Positions 45,721 through 54,179 of a stretch of 64,000 nt of DNA are shown piece by piece (the first letter of the stretch is position 1; each line of letters starts with the position of its first letter). Where the stretch lies: NCBI GenBank assembly GCA_023409265.1, contig JAEYHZ010000018.1, forward strand, positions 1 through 64,000, in the 5' to 3' direction. The DNA is from Bacillota bacterium. GTDB taxonomy: Bacteria; Bacillota; Clostridia; Acetivibrionales; DSM-1351. Both the position numbers and the translations under genes were made by a program. Below the pieces are notes generated by a model. The model was not told where the DNA came from. It did no database searches and worked only from the letters and a program-made list of their open reading frames with translations.

Positions 45721-45775
45721 TAAAGGAGTCAGATTTATTCCGGTGAGTTGACTCGGTTACATCTGGCTCCTTTTA
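45721..45775. terminator. Bidirectional terminator
   Basis: taaaggagtcagat (45721-45734) pairs with atctggctccttta-like sequence (45761-45774) with one G-U pair. T-runs on both sides serve the nucleotidyltransferase and the convergent tetR. Confidence 0.8.
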
Positions 45776-45828
45776 GTTAAGAAATAACAATAGGACCATA
45801 TCAATAATATTAAAATTTCAGTTTATCC

Positions 45829-46401
45829 CTAATCAATTCCTTCAAAAGCCAGAGAAATAATATTTTTTATATAAGAAGTATCCAAAGAGCCTCCTACTGC
45901 CAGCAAACGATAAAAAATTGGTGCAAAAATCAGATCAACTGTCAGCTCTATATCAATATTTTTCCGTATCTCACCGCTTAGAATGCCTCTTTCTAAAATT
46001 TGCCGGGCTATTTGCCGCCTTGGTTTAAAGTATCTTGAACGGTATTCATCAGCAATGTTTTTATCGAATTGGCCTTCAGCTATGAACTCGGTAATAACTC
46101 TCCCTTTTTTACTGGTCAGAAAAGCTGCCAGAGTGTTTGCCTGAATAAAAATATCCTCACGTGCAGAACCTGTGTCCGGGATCTGAAGCTGCTCTTCGGT
46201 TGCGTCAAAAAAACCGTCCAGCACCACTGCCGCTTTGCCGGACCACCATTTATATATTGTTGCTTTGCTGACTCCGGCTCTTTCAGCAATCCCTTCCACA
46301 GTGATCGCTTTAAAGCCAATTTCCAGTAACAAATCATATGAAGCTGAGAGAATAGCTTTTTTTGTCCCTTCACTGCGGGGGCGTCCCGGTTTTTTTTCCA
46401 T
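45829..46401 (-). CDS. TetR-family repressor
   Basis: A 190-residue regulator. The N-terminal helix-turn-helix (GFKAITVEGIAERAGVSKATIYKWW) is canonical; the C-terminal ligand domain (about 80-190) resembles TetR_C_11-like. It is divergent from an MFS efflux gene and very likely represses it; two dyads lie in the shared intergenic region. Inducer is probably an efflux substrate. Confidence 0.88.
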   Translation of the reverse strand: MEKKPGRPRSEGTKKAILSASYDLLLEIGFKAITVEGIAERAGVSKATIYKWWSGKAAVVLDGFFDATEEQLQIPDTGSAREDIFIQANTLAAFLTSKKGRVITEFIAEGQFDKNIADEYRSRYFKPRRQIARQILERGILSGEIRKNIDIELTVDLIFAPIFYRLLAVGGSLDTSYIKNIISLAFEGID

Positions 46402-46479
46402 GCCTGTTTCTCCTGAAAATTTATAGATGATAAAAAATACATGTTTATTATACTATACCACTTTTAGGAAAAAAAGATA

Positions 46480-46508
46480 TTGACAAAACTAAACGCATCG
46501 TTTATTAT
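46480..46508 (+). promoter_or_regulatory. Sigma-A promoter of the MFS gene
   Basis: TTGACA (46480-46485) and TATTAT (46503-46508) are 17 bases apart. The first TetR operator lies between the two boxes. Confidence 0.75.
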
Positions 46509-46536
46509 ATAATTTATATACTAAACGTACCGTATA
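46490..46536. promoter_or_regulatory. Two TetR operators
   Basis: TAAACG-CAT-CGTTTA (46490-46504) is a perfect dyad; TAAACG-TAC-CGTATA (46522-46536) is the same motif with two changes. Their centres are 32 bases apart, three helical turns. One overlaps the promoter spacer, the other lies after the transcription start. Confidence 0.8.
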
Positions 46537-46561
46537 TAAATTAATAATGGAGGTTAATCAT

Positions 46562-47734
46562 ATGACACATGAAATAAAAAAGATATCTGGTTTGTTAATT
46601 TTTTTGATGGCTTGCTCCTGTGGATTAATAGTAGCCAATCTGTATTATGCGCAGCCTTTGGTTGGTCCTATCAGTTCGGCCACCGGGATTTCGGCAGGTG
46701 CTTCGGGATTGGTGGTAACCATGACCCAGATAGGGTATGTCATCGGACTGATATTTTTAGTTCCTTTAAGTGATTTAATTGAAAACCGAAAGCTGGTTTC
46801 TGCTACACTGATTATTGCTGTCCTGGGACTAAGTTCAGCCGCCCTGGCTAAAAACGGAGCTGTTTTTCTGGCAGCAGCAGTATTAATCGGGTTAGGCTCT
46901 GTTGCCGCCCAAATAATTGTGCCCTTTGCAGCTTTTATGGCTCCTGAAAAACAAAGGGGGCAAATAGTGGGCAAGGTTATGAGCGGGCTTCTGCTGGGAA
47001 TAATGCTTGCACGGCCTGCTGCCAGCCTGGTTGCAGGCCTTTGGGGTTGGCAGGCGATTTTTGCCATATCAGCAGTTATAAATGGAGTGCTGGCAATAAG
47101 CCTGTTCTTTGTGTTTCCTAAACGAAAGCCTGAAGTCAGGGTTGGGTATTTGGAGATTGTAAACTCACTGTTTTCACTCTTCAGAAAAACCCCTGTTCTG
47201 AGGAGAAGATCGCTCTACCAGGCATGTTTATTCGGAGCCTTCAGCCTGTTTTGGACTACTGTTCCACTTTGGCTGGCTCAGAATTTTCATTTATCACAGA
47301 AAGCAATTGCAATATTCGCTCTGGTAGGTGTTGCAGGTGCGGCAGCTGCGCCTGTTGCAGGTAGATTGGCTGATAAGGGCTGGACTAAAAAACTTACAGG
47401 AACCGCTTTTTTGACAGCCTCCTTTTCCTTTGCCTTAACTCATTTCTATATGGGTAATAATTCAATTTCCTTAATATTGTTTTCTATAGCAGCTATACTT
47501 CTTGACATGGCTGTTTCAGGAAATCTTGTCCTCGGACAGCAGGCAGTTTATTCTTTGGGCAATGAAATCCGGGGAAGAGTTAATGGAGTATTCATGTCTG
47601 TTTTCTTTATAGGAGGTGCAATTGGTTCTGCATTGGGAGGCTGGTCATTCGCATACGGACAGTGGACGGTGGCCTCAATAATTGGTTTTGCACTTCCCCT
47701 TGTTGCTTTCATTTATTACCTTACAGAAAAATGA
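46562..47734 (+). CDS. MFS efflux transporter, drug-type
   Basis: A 390-residue polytopic membrane protein with 12 predicted helices; IGYVIGLIFLVPLSDLIENRK matches the MFS loop 2-3 motif, and the C-terminal half has EIRGRVNGVFMSVFFIGGAIG. The MFS subfamily is that of arabinose/drug exporters. The ATG at 46562 follows GGAGGTT; the ATG at 46547 is within the ribosome site. Controlled by the divergent TetR. Confidence 0.85.
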   Translation: MTHEIKKISGLLIFLMACSCGLIVANLYYAQPLVGPISSATGISAGASGLVVTMTQIGYVIGLIFLVPLSDLIENRKLVSATLIIAVLGLSSAALAKNGAVFLAAAVLIGLGSVAAQIIVPFAAFMAPEKQRGQIVGKVMSGLLLGIMLARPAASLVAGLWGWQAIFAISAVINGVLAISLFFVFPKRKPEVRVGYLEIVNSLFSLFRKTPVLRRRSLYQACLFGAFSLFWTTVPLWLAQNFHLSQKAIAIFALVGVAGAAAAPVAGRLADKGWTKKLTGTAFLTASFSFALTHFYMGNNSISLILFSIAAILLDMAVSGNLVLGQQAVYSLGNEIRGRVNGVFMSVFFIGGAIGSALGGWSFAYGQWTVASIIGFALPLVAFIYYLTEK

Positions 47735-47841
47735 GCATTTTAGGAATAGGAATTTTTGAACCCTTTATGATTTTTAATAAAGAATTGTGGTAAATAATAT
47801 CATATAAACAATGAAAAATACGCTGAACGGAGAGTGGTTTT

Positions 47842-48303
47842 ATGTTAAATGCAGGTGATAAAGCAATAGACTTCAAGTTAAATTCCATTGATAATAAGGA
47901 AATTAGTCTGTCCGACTTTAAGGGCAAAAAAATAGTTTTATATTTTTATCCGAAGGATGATACTCCTGGGTGTACAAAAGAGGCCTGCGGGTTCAGAGAT
48001 GCATACGATTATATATTGGAGGCGGGAGCTGTAGTTATAGGGGTCAGTCCCGACGCTGAAAGTTCTCATGAGAAATTCAGGAATAAATATAATCTTCCTT
48101 TTTACCTGCTGAGCGATACTGAGCATAAGGTTTCTGAAATGTATGGGGCATGGGGGGAAAAAAAGAATTATGGCAAAACATATATGGGAGTTATAAGATC
48201 AACATTTATTATTGATGAGGAAATGACAATTAAGAAGGTGTTTCCTAAGGTTTCACCAGAGGGCCATGCCGAAGAAGTGCTGGATTTTTTGAAAGAGAGC
48301 TGA
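47842..48303 (+). CDS. bcp: Thioredoxin-dependent peroxiredoxin Bcp
   Basis: A 153-residue peroxidase for H2O2 and lipid peroxides, using thioredoxin. The active site is TPGCTKEACGFRD with peroxidatic C44 and resolving C49, the alpha-2 type of BCP. No signal peptide. The ribosome site GGAG lies upstream of the ATG. With the Mn catalase at 4106 it forms part of the oxygen defence of the strain. Confidence 0.92.
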   Translation: MLNAGDKAIDFKLNSIDNKEISLSDFKGKKIVLYFYPKDDTPGCTKEACGFRDAYDYILEAGAVVIGVSPDAESSHEKFRNKYNLPFYLLSDTEHKVSEMYGAWGEKKNYGKTYMGVIRSTFIIDEEMTIKKVFPKVSPEGHAEEVLDFLKES

Positions 48304-48383
48304 ACCGTCACCTGTTATGTATAGAATAGCTTTACCTATACATAATAAAAATTATAAGACTCACTAAAATGAGGTGGCATCTA

Positions 48384-48755
48384 TTGTTAAGACAGTTGGA
48401 TATCAGGTACAAGCTTTTAATTACATGGATAGCAGCATTTTTAATCCTGTGGCTGATATTTTACAGCAGCTTTCAAATTGATACATTCAAATATGATCTG
48501 GATATGATTATAGACGGGATTGAAAATAACAACTGGAAACAGGCAGAGGACTACAAAAATAAATTTTCAGATTTATATTTTAAAAAGAGATATGTAATAC
48601 AGATGAATAATGCTACTGAGATATATACAACCTTTGAGCCCGCCGTAAGGCAGTTGGATATTGCAGTGGAAAACAGGCAGGAGAGTGCGTTGGAGTATGC
48701 CGGCTTCTTGCGTGAAGCAATAAATCTAGCAGTAAAGCCTTTCTCCGGACCGTAA
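48384..48755 (+). CDS. DUF4363-type membrane protein
   Basis: A 123-residue protein with one N-terminal membrane helix and an extracytoplasmic helical domain (DGIENNNWKQAEDYKN-like pattern), fitting the DUF4363 family, which in Clostridia is commonly next to a DUF421 gene, as here. TTG 48384 follows GAGGTGG; an ATG at 48369 precedes that site. Function unknown. Forms a pair with the next gene. Confidence 0.7.
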   Translation: MLRQLDIRYKLLITWIAAFLILWLIFYSSFQIDTFKYDLDMIIDGIENNNWKQAEDYKNKFSDLYFKKRYVIQMNNATEIYTTFEPAVRQLDIAVENRQESALEYAGFLREAINLAVKPFSGP

Positions 48756-48803
48756 AAACTTGAAGATAGCTATTTATCACAAGAAAAAACTTTTGGAGAA
48801 ACT

Positions 48804-49475
48804 ATGTATACATTGTTAAGTTACAGTATAAGAGTTATATTGGTATATTTTTTTACGTATCTGGCAACAAGGATTCTTACAAAAAAGGCCATTGCAGAAA
48901 TGACGGCATACGAAATGGCAGGATTAATGGTGTTTGCAAATGTGGCTGCAGAGCCTCTGGTTGACAAGGTGATTATAAAATCTGTATACGGCTCCGGTCT
49001 TCTTGTCCTCATTATGGTAATTGTGTCCAGGTTAGCCCTTATCAACAAAATTTCCCCTGTATTGGAACATACTCCAACACTATTAATAAGCAACGGACAA
49101 ATAGATTATAAACAATTGAAAAGATTAAGTCTAACAATGAATCAGCTTCTTGGACTTATGAGACAGCAGGGTTATGACAGGTTATCGGATGTACACACGG
49201 CAATATTTGAGCCCCAGGGGAACCTGTCTGTTTTCCCGAAGGCAGAAAACAAGCCTGTTACTTTAAAGGATATGAATATTGCTGCTCAGCAAAAGCCCAT
49301 CAGTCTGCCACTGATTCTTGACGGCAGGCTTTTGGCAAAGAACTTGGAATATATCGGTAAAACGGAATTATGGCTTATTGATGAAATGAAGAAGCAGGGT
49401 ATTGATGGGGACAGGAGGCAGGTCGCCCTTGCAGAGCTTGATGCTTCATGGAATTTAAAAATATACAGGAAGTAA
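48804..49475 (+). CDS. DUF421 (YetF/YdfR-like) membrane protein
   Basis: A 223-residue protein with three N-terminal membrane helices (about 5-80) and a C-terminal cytosolic domain of the YetF type (LLISNGQIDYKQLKRLSLTMNQLLGLMRQQGY, in parts). The family is abundant in spore formers and of unclear role. Forty-eight bases after the DUF4363 gene, and probably in the same operon. Confidence 0.82.
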   Translation: MYTLLSYSIRVILVYFFTYLATRILTKKAIAEMTAYEMAGLMVFANVAAEPLVDKVIIKSVYGSGLLVLIMVIVSRLALINKISPVLEHTPTLLISNGQIDYKQLKRLSLTMNQLLGLMRQQGYDRLSDVHTAIFEPQGNLSVFPKAENKPVTLKDMNIAAQQKPISLPLILDGRLLAKNLEYIGKTELWLIDEMKKQGIDGDRRQVALAELDASWNLKIYRK

Positions 49476-49586
49476 GTCCCTGATAAGATTGTATATTATA
49501 TTTCCCGCTCTGAAGCATGCAAACTCAGCGAAAGATATAACGAAAAGCAGAGGATTTATTATCCTGGATAAATGTTGAGGATAACA

Positions 49587-49616
49587 ACAGATGGTTTTAC
49601 GCTGTCTGTTTTTTTC
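49587..49616 (+). terminator. Probable Rho-independent terminator
   Basis: acagat (49587-49592) pairs with gtctgt (49604-49609) with one G-U, around an 11-base loop, followed by seven T. Modest stem, good T-run. Confidence 0.5.
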
Positions 49617-49783
49617 ATCTTCCGGCCATAAAGCGGAGTTTTATTGATTACTCATGCCCTGAAGCGAATTAAAAAGCTTTTTTTACATACAATAAAAAGA
49701 ATTGGTAAATACCTGTGAAATATCGAGGAATTTGAAGATTTTGGGTATATAACACCAATAAAACAGAATATTTTCAATTTTTA

Positions 49784-49812
49784 TTGATTTTTTAATTTTT
49801 TTTTTGTATAAT
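49784..49812 (+). promoter_or_regulatory. Promoter of the carboxyspermidine genes
   Basis: TTGATT (49784-49789) and a perfect TATAAT (49807-49812) with a 17-base, very T-rich spacer. Transcription should start near 49819. Confidence 0.75.
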
Positions 49813-49863
49813 CACGCTTATGTATTATTAGTAACAGGAAAATTGCAATCAGGAGGTATTGAT

Positions 49864-51063
49864 ATGGGAAAGGCTTTAATTATTGGCGCAGGCGGCGTTG
49901 CAAGTGTTGTAATCCACAAATGCTGCCAGAACCCCGATGTATTTGAGGAAATATGTATAGCCAGCAGAACAGTTGAAAAATGTGAGGCCATAAAAGCTAA
50001 GTTGGATGGAGGTAAAACTAAAATCCATACTGCCCAGGTTGACGCTGATAACACAGAAATGGTTATTGAACTTATAAATAAATTTAAGCCTGATATTGTT
50101 ATAAACGTAGCTCTGCCTTATCAGGATTTAACTATTATGGACGCATGTCTTGCAACAGGTGTGCATTACCTGGATACTGCAAACTATGAGCCCCCTGAGA
50201 TACCTAAGTTTGAATATAAATGGCAGTGGGCATACAGGGAAAGATTTGAAAAGGCCGGCATAATGGCTTTGCTCGGGAGCGGCTTTGATCCCGGAGTAAC
50301 CAGTGTTTTCTGTGCGTATGCTCAGAAACACTACTTTGACGAAATTCACTATATTGATATCGTTGATGCCAATGCAGGCGACCACGGATATCCATTTGCA
50401 ACAAACTTCAACCCTGAAATAAATATACGTGAAATTACAGCTCCTGGAAGTTATTGGGAAAATGGAGGCTGGGTTGAAACCGAGCCTTTGGAATTAAAGA
50501 AAGTTTATGACCTTCCTGAAATCGGACCTAAGGATATTTACCTCCTGCATCATGAAGAGATTGAATCACTTGCAGTAAATATCAAGGGTGTAAAGAGAAT
50601 ACGCTTCTGGATGACATTTTCTGAAAAGTACCTTACCCATTTACGTGTGCTGGAAAATGTAGGTATGACTTCCATTGAGCCAATAGAATTCGAAGGTAAG
50701 AAGATAATTCCTCTTCAATTCCTAAAGGCAGTACTCCCTGATCCGGCATCACTTGGACCAAGAACAAAGGGTAAGACCAACATAGGTTGTATTATACAGG
50801 GAATTAAAGATGGAAAGCCAAGAACCTATTACGTTTACAACGTATGCGTTCACGAGGAGTGCTATGCTGAAGTTGGCTCACAGGCCATTTCCTATACAAC
50901 GGGTGTCCCTGCAATGATAGGTGCCATGATGATACTGAAGGGAATATGGAAAAAGCCCGGAGTATATAATGTAGAAGAATTTGATCCTGATCCGTTCATG
51001 GATGCATTGAATAAATACGGCCTGCCATGGAAAGAGGACTTTTCACCGACACTTCTTGACTAA
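49864..51063 (+). CDS. Carboxy(nor)spermidine dehydrogenase
   Basis: A 399-residue NAD(P)H-dependent enzyme of the saccharopine-dehydrogenase type that condenses aspartate semialdehyde with putrescine or diaminopropane, giving carboxyspermidine or carboxynorspermidine. Rossmann motif IIGAGGVASVV at the N-terminus; the catalytic domain contains LLGSGFDPGVTSVF and the dehydrogenase C-terminal region. ATG 49864 follows AGGAGG; the TTG extension from 49804 has no site. The adjacent decarboxylase completes the pathway. Confidence 0.9.
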   Translation: MGKALIIGAGGVASVVIHKCCQNPDVFEEICIASRTVEKCEAIKAKLDGGKTKIHTAQVDADNTEMVIELINKFKPDIVINVALPYQDLTIMDACLATGVHYLDTANYEPPEIPKFEYKWQWAYRERFEKAGIMALLGSGFDPGVTSVFCAYAQKHYFDEIHYIDIVDANAGDHGYPFATNFNPEINIREITAPGSYWENGGWVETEPLELKKVYDLPEIGPKDIYLLHHEEIESLAVNIKGVKRIRFWMTFSEKYLTHLRVLENVGMTSIEPIEFEGKKIIPLQFLKAVLPDPASLGPRTKGKTNIGCIIQGIKDGKPRTYYVYNVCVHEECYAEVGSQAISYTTGVPAMIGAMMILKGIWKKPGVYNVEEFDPDPFMDALNKYGLPWKEDFSPTLLD

Positions 51064-51075
51064 GAAAAATATAAT

Positions 51076-51121
51076 ATACGCCGCTGATTCACAATAGCAA
51101 GTGGGTGAAGCAGTGGCGTAT
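51076..51121 (+). promoter_or_regulatory. Long hairpin between the two carboxyspermidine genes
   Basis: atacgcc (51076-51082) pairs with ggcgtat (51115-51121); ctg/cag and tcac/gtga extend the stem inward with small bulges. No T-run follows, so it is more likely to affect processing or stability of the two-gene transcript than to stop it. Confidence 0.45.
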
Positions 51122-51216
51122 AGCTTATCTGCAGATTATTTCCAGCTGCATAACATTCATTACTGTTTTGTGGCCGCTGTGCGGCTCAAAGCCATAGCAT
51201 GACTTAGGAGGTTAAA

Positions 51217-52359
51217 ATGTTTGATTTGGATGTAAGTAATTTACCGACACCCTGTTATGTAGTAGATGAGGGGCTCCTTATAAGAAACCTTGAAATACTT
51301 GACTCTATTCAAAAGCGTACTGGCTGCAAAATCCTTCTGGCCCAAAAGGGTTTCTCAATGCACTCTGTTTATCCGCTAATAGGTAAGTATCTTAAGGGTG
51401 TTACCTCCAGTTCACTTTTTGAAGCGAGGCTGGGATATGAAAAAATGGGTAAAGAAGTACATGTATATGCTCCTGCGTATATTGAAGAGGAATTTGACGA
51501 ACTTCTTAAATATTCCGACCATATAGTTTTTAATTCCTTCAGTCAGTGGAACAAGTTCAAGGAAAGGGTAAAGGGCTGTCCCGGAAAGAAGATTGAATGT
51601 GGTATACGCATTAATCCGGAGTACTCCGAGCAGGACCATGCCATATATGACCCCTGCTCCAGCTTTTCAAGGCTGGGAGTGACTCTGAAGAACTTTAAGC
51701 CTGAAGAACTTGACGGTATAGATGGACTTCACTTCCATACAATGTGCGAACAAAATTCAGACACTCTGGAACGTACTGCCAGAGTGGTTGATGAGAAATT
51801 CGGAGAATATATCAAAGGCATGAAGTGGCTGAATTTTGGAGGAGGGCATCACATAACCAGAGAGGATTATGATGTAGAAACACTTATCCGAACAATAACC
51901 TTTTTCCAGGATAAATACGGCGTAGAGGTTTACCTGGAACCCGGTGAGGCAGTTGCACTGAATACAGGCTATCTTGTTGCAAAAGTGCTTGATATTGTTG
52001 ACAACGGTATGAATATCGGCATACTGGATGCTTCGGCCGCATGCCATATGCCCGACGTGCTGGAGATGCCTTACAGGCCCAATATCATAGATTCCGGAAA
52101 GCCTGGAGAATATCCTTATACTTACAGGTTTGGAGGACACACCTGTCTGGCGGGGGATATAATTGGAGACTACTCCTTTATGAAGCCTTTAAATCCCGGA
52201 GACAGATTGGTCTTCTGTGATATGGCCCATTACACCATGGTAAAGAATAATACTTTTAATGGCGTTAATCTTCCTGCTATTGCACTTTACAGTGAAAAGG
52301 AAGGAATAAAAGTAATAAAAGAATTCGGATACAGCGATTTTGAAACAAGATTATCGTAA
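51217..52359 (+). CDS. nspC: Carboxynorspermidine decarboxylase
   Basis: A 380-residue PLP decarboxylase of the alanine-racemase fold that makes spermidine or norspermidine from the carboxy precursors. The PLP lysine is K44 in LLAQKGFS; FHTMCEQ, LNFGGGHHIT and LEPGEAVALNTGYLV are typical of NspC. It follows the dehydrogenase by 153 bases and is read with the same promoter. AGGAGG is seven bases before the ATG. A terminator (52391-52418) closes the pair. Confidence 0.92.
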   Translation: MFDLDVSNLPTPCYVVDEGLLIRNLEILDSIQKRTGCKILLAQKGFSMHSVYPLIGKYLKGVTSSSLFEARLGYEKMGKEVHVYAPAYIEEEFDELLKYSDHIVFNSFSQWNKFKERVKGCPGKKIECGIRINPEYSEQDHAIYDPCSSFSRLGVTLKNFKPEELDGIDGLHFHTMCEQNSDTLERTARVVDEKFGEYIKGMKWLNFGGGHHITREDYDVETLIRTITFFQDKYGVEVYLEPGEAVALNTGYLVAKVLDIVDNGMNIGILDASAACHMPDVLEMPYRPNIIDSGKPGEYPYTYRFGGHTCLAGDIIGDYSFMKPLNPGDRLVFCDMAHYTMVKNNTFNGVNLPAIALYSEKEGIKVIKEFGYSDFETRLS

Positions 52360-52390
52360 ATATTGTTAAAAACTGATTATTAATTTTGTG

Positions 52391-52420
52391 AGAACTCAAC
52401 ATACAAGTTGAGTTCTTTTA
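52391..52420 (+). terminator. Rho-independent terminator
   Basis: agaactcaac (52391-52400) pairs perfectly with gttgagttct (52407-52416), loop atacaa, followed by TTTA. It ends the polyamine genes. Confidence 0.8.
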
Positions 52421-52516
52421 TTGTCACAAAATTATATAAAGAGGTAAGTTTTATAAATGTAAATGACTTTTCTTAAATGCTATTATAAAACCATAAAATT
52501 TAAGGAGGTCATGGAA

Positions 52517-53905
52517 ATGAAAAAAACTATTATTAAGACCCTTGCTGCAGGTATAGCAATTGCTATGTCATTGTCAATCGCAGCTTGCGGTTCATCAACT
52601 CCGGCAGAAACTTCAACCTCGACCGCAGCAGAAAGCAGTACAGCTCCATCAACAACTGCTGCAGAATCATCAGCTCCTGCTGCTGAACCTGTAAAACTTA
52701 CCATGTGGCATATTCAGACAACAGAACCTGCGCCAACTATTATAAAGGACAGTATTGACCGTTTCACAAAAGACAATCCCAATTACACTGTTGAGATTTC
52801 TGTGATGCAGAATGACGCTTTTAAGACCAAGCTGGCAGTTGCAATGGGTTCAGATCAAATGCCTGATATATTTCCACACTGGTCAGGCGGGCCAATGAAC
52901 GCATATGTTGATTCCAACAAAATAGCTGACTTAACGACTTTTATGGGTGAAAATGGCTATAAAGACCGTTTTATGCCGGCAGCTATCAACCAGGCTACAT
53001 ATAAAGATAAAATCTGGGCTGTACCTGTTGAAAACACATCAGTAGCAATGTTCTTCTACAACAAGGACTTGTTTGCCAAATACAACCTGCAGGTTCCAAA
53101 GACAATTACTGAACTGGAAACTGTTGCTGATACTTTAAAGAAGAACGGAATTATTCCTTTCTCCTTGGCTAATAAGACTCAGTGGACCGGTTCAATGTAT
53201 TACATGTATCTTGTTGACCGTTTTGGAGGAGCTGATGCATTCAATGCAGCAGCACAGCGTACTGGTTCCTTTGAAAACGAAGCATTTACCCAGGCTGGAA
53301 ACAAGATTCAGGAATGGGTTAAGAAAGAATATTTCAATAAGGGCTTCAATGGTCTTGATGAGGATTCCGGACAATCACGAACTCTTCTGTATTCAGAAAA
53401 AGCTGCTATGACTCTTATGGGTTCATGGTTCCTCTCAACAGCAAAAGGTGAAACAGAAACTAGCAAAGATGCAAAGATTAAAGACTTTATGAAGAAGGTT
53501 GGTTCCTTCCCATTCCCAGCTGCTGAAGGTGGAAAAGGCAGTCCGGACTCAGTTGTTGGTACAGTTGGAGATAACTTCTATTCAGTTGCCGCAAGCTCTA
53601 AAGACGTAGCAGGAGCATTTAAAGCTATAACATACCTTATAGATGATACAGCTGTTGCTAAGCGTATTGAAGCAGGAAGAGTTCCTCCTGTAAAAGGTGT
53701 AAAGGTTAGCGATCCTCTGCTACAGGACGTATTAAATGCAGTAGAAAAGGCTCCTTCAGTTCAGTTATGGTATGATCAGTATCTGCCTGCTGATGTTGCA
53801 CAGGTTCACAAGGATACTTCACAAGCTATATTTGGTCTTGCTAAAACTCCTGAACAAGTAAACAAAGAAATGGAAGCAGCCGCTAAAAAATCATTTGGTA
53901 AATAA
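52517..53905 (+). CDS. Sugar-binding lipoprotein of a CUT1 importer (CuaA-like)
   Basis: A 462-residue lipoprotein: signal peptide with lipobox IAAC, a Ser/Thr/Pro/Ala linker, then a classical SBP_1 fold (KLTMWHIQTTEP, MPDIFPHWSGGPM). It collects sugars for the two permeases at 54180 and 55086. ATG 52517 is eight bases after AAGGAGGT; ATG 52511 is too close. The order of genes is that of the R. cellulolyticum cellodextrin importer cluster, so short beta-glucans are the likely ligand, given the GH3 gene in the cluster. A strong hairpin and folded RNA follow the stop. Confidence 0.88.
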   Translation: MKKTIIKTLAAGIAIAMSLSIAACGSSTPAETSTSTAAESSTAPSTTAAESSAPAAEPVKLTMWHIQTTEPAPTIIKDSIDRFTKDNPNYTVEISVMQNDAFKTKLAVAMGSDQMPDIFPHWSGGPMNAYVDSNKIADLTTFMGENGYKDRFMPAAINQATYKDKIWAVPVENTSVAMFFYNKDLFAKYNLQVPKTITELETVADTLKKNGIIPFSLANKTQWTGSMYYMYLVDRFGGADAFNAAAQRTGSFENEAFTQAGNKIQEWVKKEYFNKGFNGLDEDSGQSRTLLYSEKAAMTLMGSWFLSTAKGETETSKDAKIKDFMKKVGSFPFPAAEGGKGSPDSVVGTVGDNFYSVAASSKDVAGAFKAITYLIDDTAVAKRIEAGRVPPVKGVKVSDPLLQDVLNAVEKAPSVQLWYDQYLPADVAQVHKDTSQAIFGLAKTPEQVNKEMEAAAKKSFGK

Positions 53906-53929
53906 TTAGTAAATAATCTAATTGATAAT

Positions 53930-53963
53930 TGATTGGGTATCATTCATCTGATACCCATCAATT
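53930..53963 (+). terminator. Strong hairpin after the binding-protein gene
   Basis: tgggtatca (53934-53942) pairs with tgataccca (53949-53957), extended by ttga/tcaa, with a six-base loop and weak T-rich tail. It likely gives partial termination or stabilises the SBP mRNA, allowing it to exceed permease mRNA. Confidence 0.65.
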
Positions 53964-53987
53964 ATATTTTAAAACTTTATTTCATAT

Positions 53988-54073
53988 AACGAGGCGGTAA
54001 AATGTCTCCAACTTCTACAAGTGGATGGTACCGCCTTGGTTTTTCAGGCGGTGAGCACATATCCCGCCTCGTT
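53988..54073 (+). ncRNA. Three-way-junction RNA element between SBP and permease genes
   Basis: P1: aacgaggcgg (53988-53997) with ccgcctcgtt (54064-54073), 10 bp. P2: tcca-ctt (54007-54014) with aagtgga (54019-54025), loop ctac, one bulge. P3: accgcct (54030-54036) with aggcggt (54046-54052), nine-base loop. The element is 86 nt and has no coding potential. A TGGTACCGCC motif recalls the T-box, but stem I and a specifier loop are absent. It is either a novel cis-regulator or a processing and stability element. Confidence 0.6.
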
Positions 54074-54075
54074 GA

Positions 54076-54135
54076 AACGCCGCTGATGTAATGAAATTTT
54101 TCTACAACCGATAATTTCATTTGAATTAAGGCGTT
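54076..54135 (+). promoter_or_regulatory. Second folded domain before the permease genes
   Basis: aacgcc (54076-54081) pairs with ggcgtt (54130-54135), enclosing atgaaatt (54091-54098) paired with aatttcat (54113-54120). It directly follows the three-way junction and ends 44 bases before the permease ATG. Confidence 0.5.
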
Positions 54136-54179
54136 ATAAAATAACCGGCTGTCTCTTTATTCTGAGGGGAGGAGAAACA

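Larger units (their letters stand above)
49476..49863 (+). other. 388-base gene-free stretch with a terminator and a promoter
   Basis: No reading frame is supported. A weak terminator lies at 49587-49616 and a clear promoter at 49784-49812, given as separate entries. In between, an AAGC...AAGCTTTTTTT stretch near 49660-49685 could act as a second weak stop. Confidence 0.5.

Noticed and set aside
54021..54055. T-box-like motif TGGTACCGCC
   Set aside because: The antiterminator word is similar, but no stem I, specifier loop or competing terminator is found and the next gene is a sugar permease.
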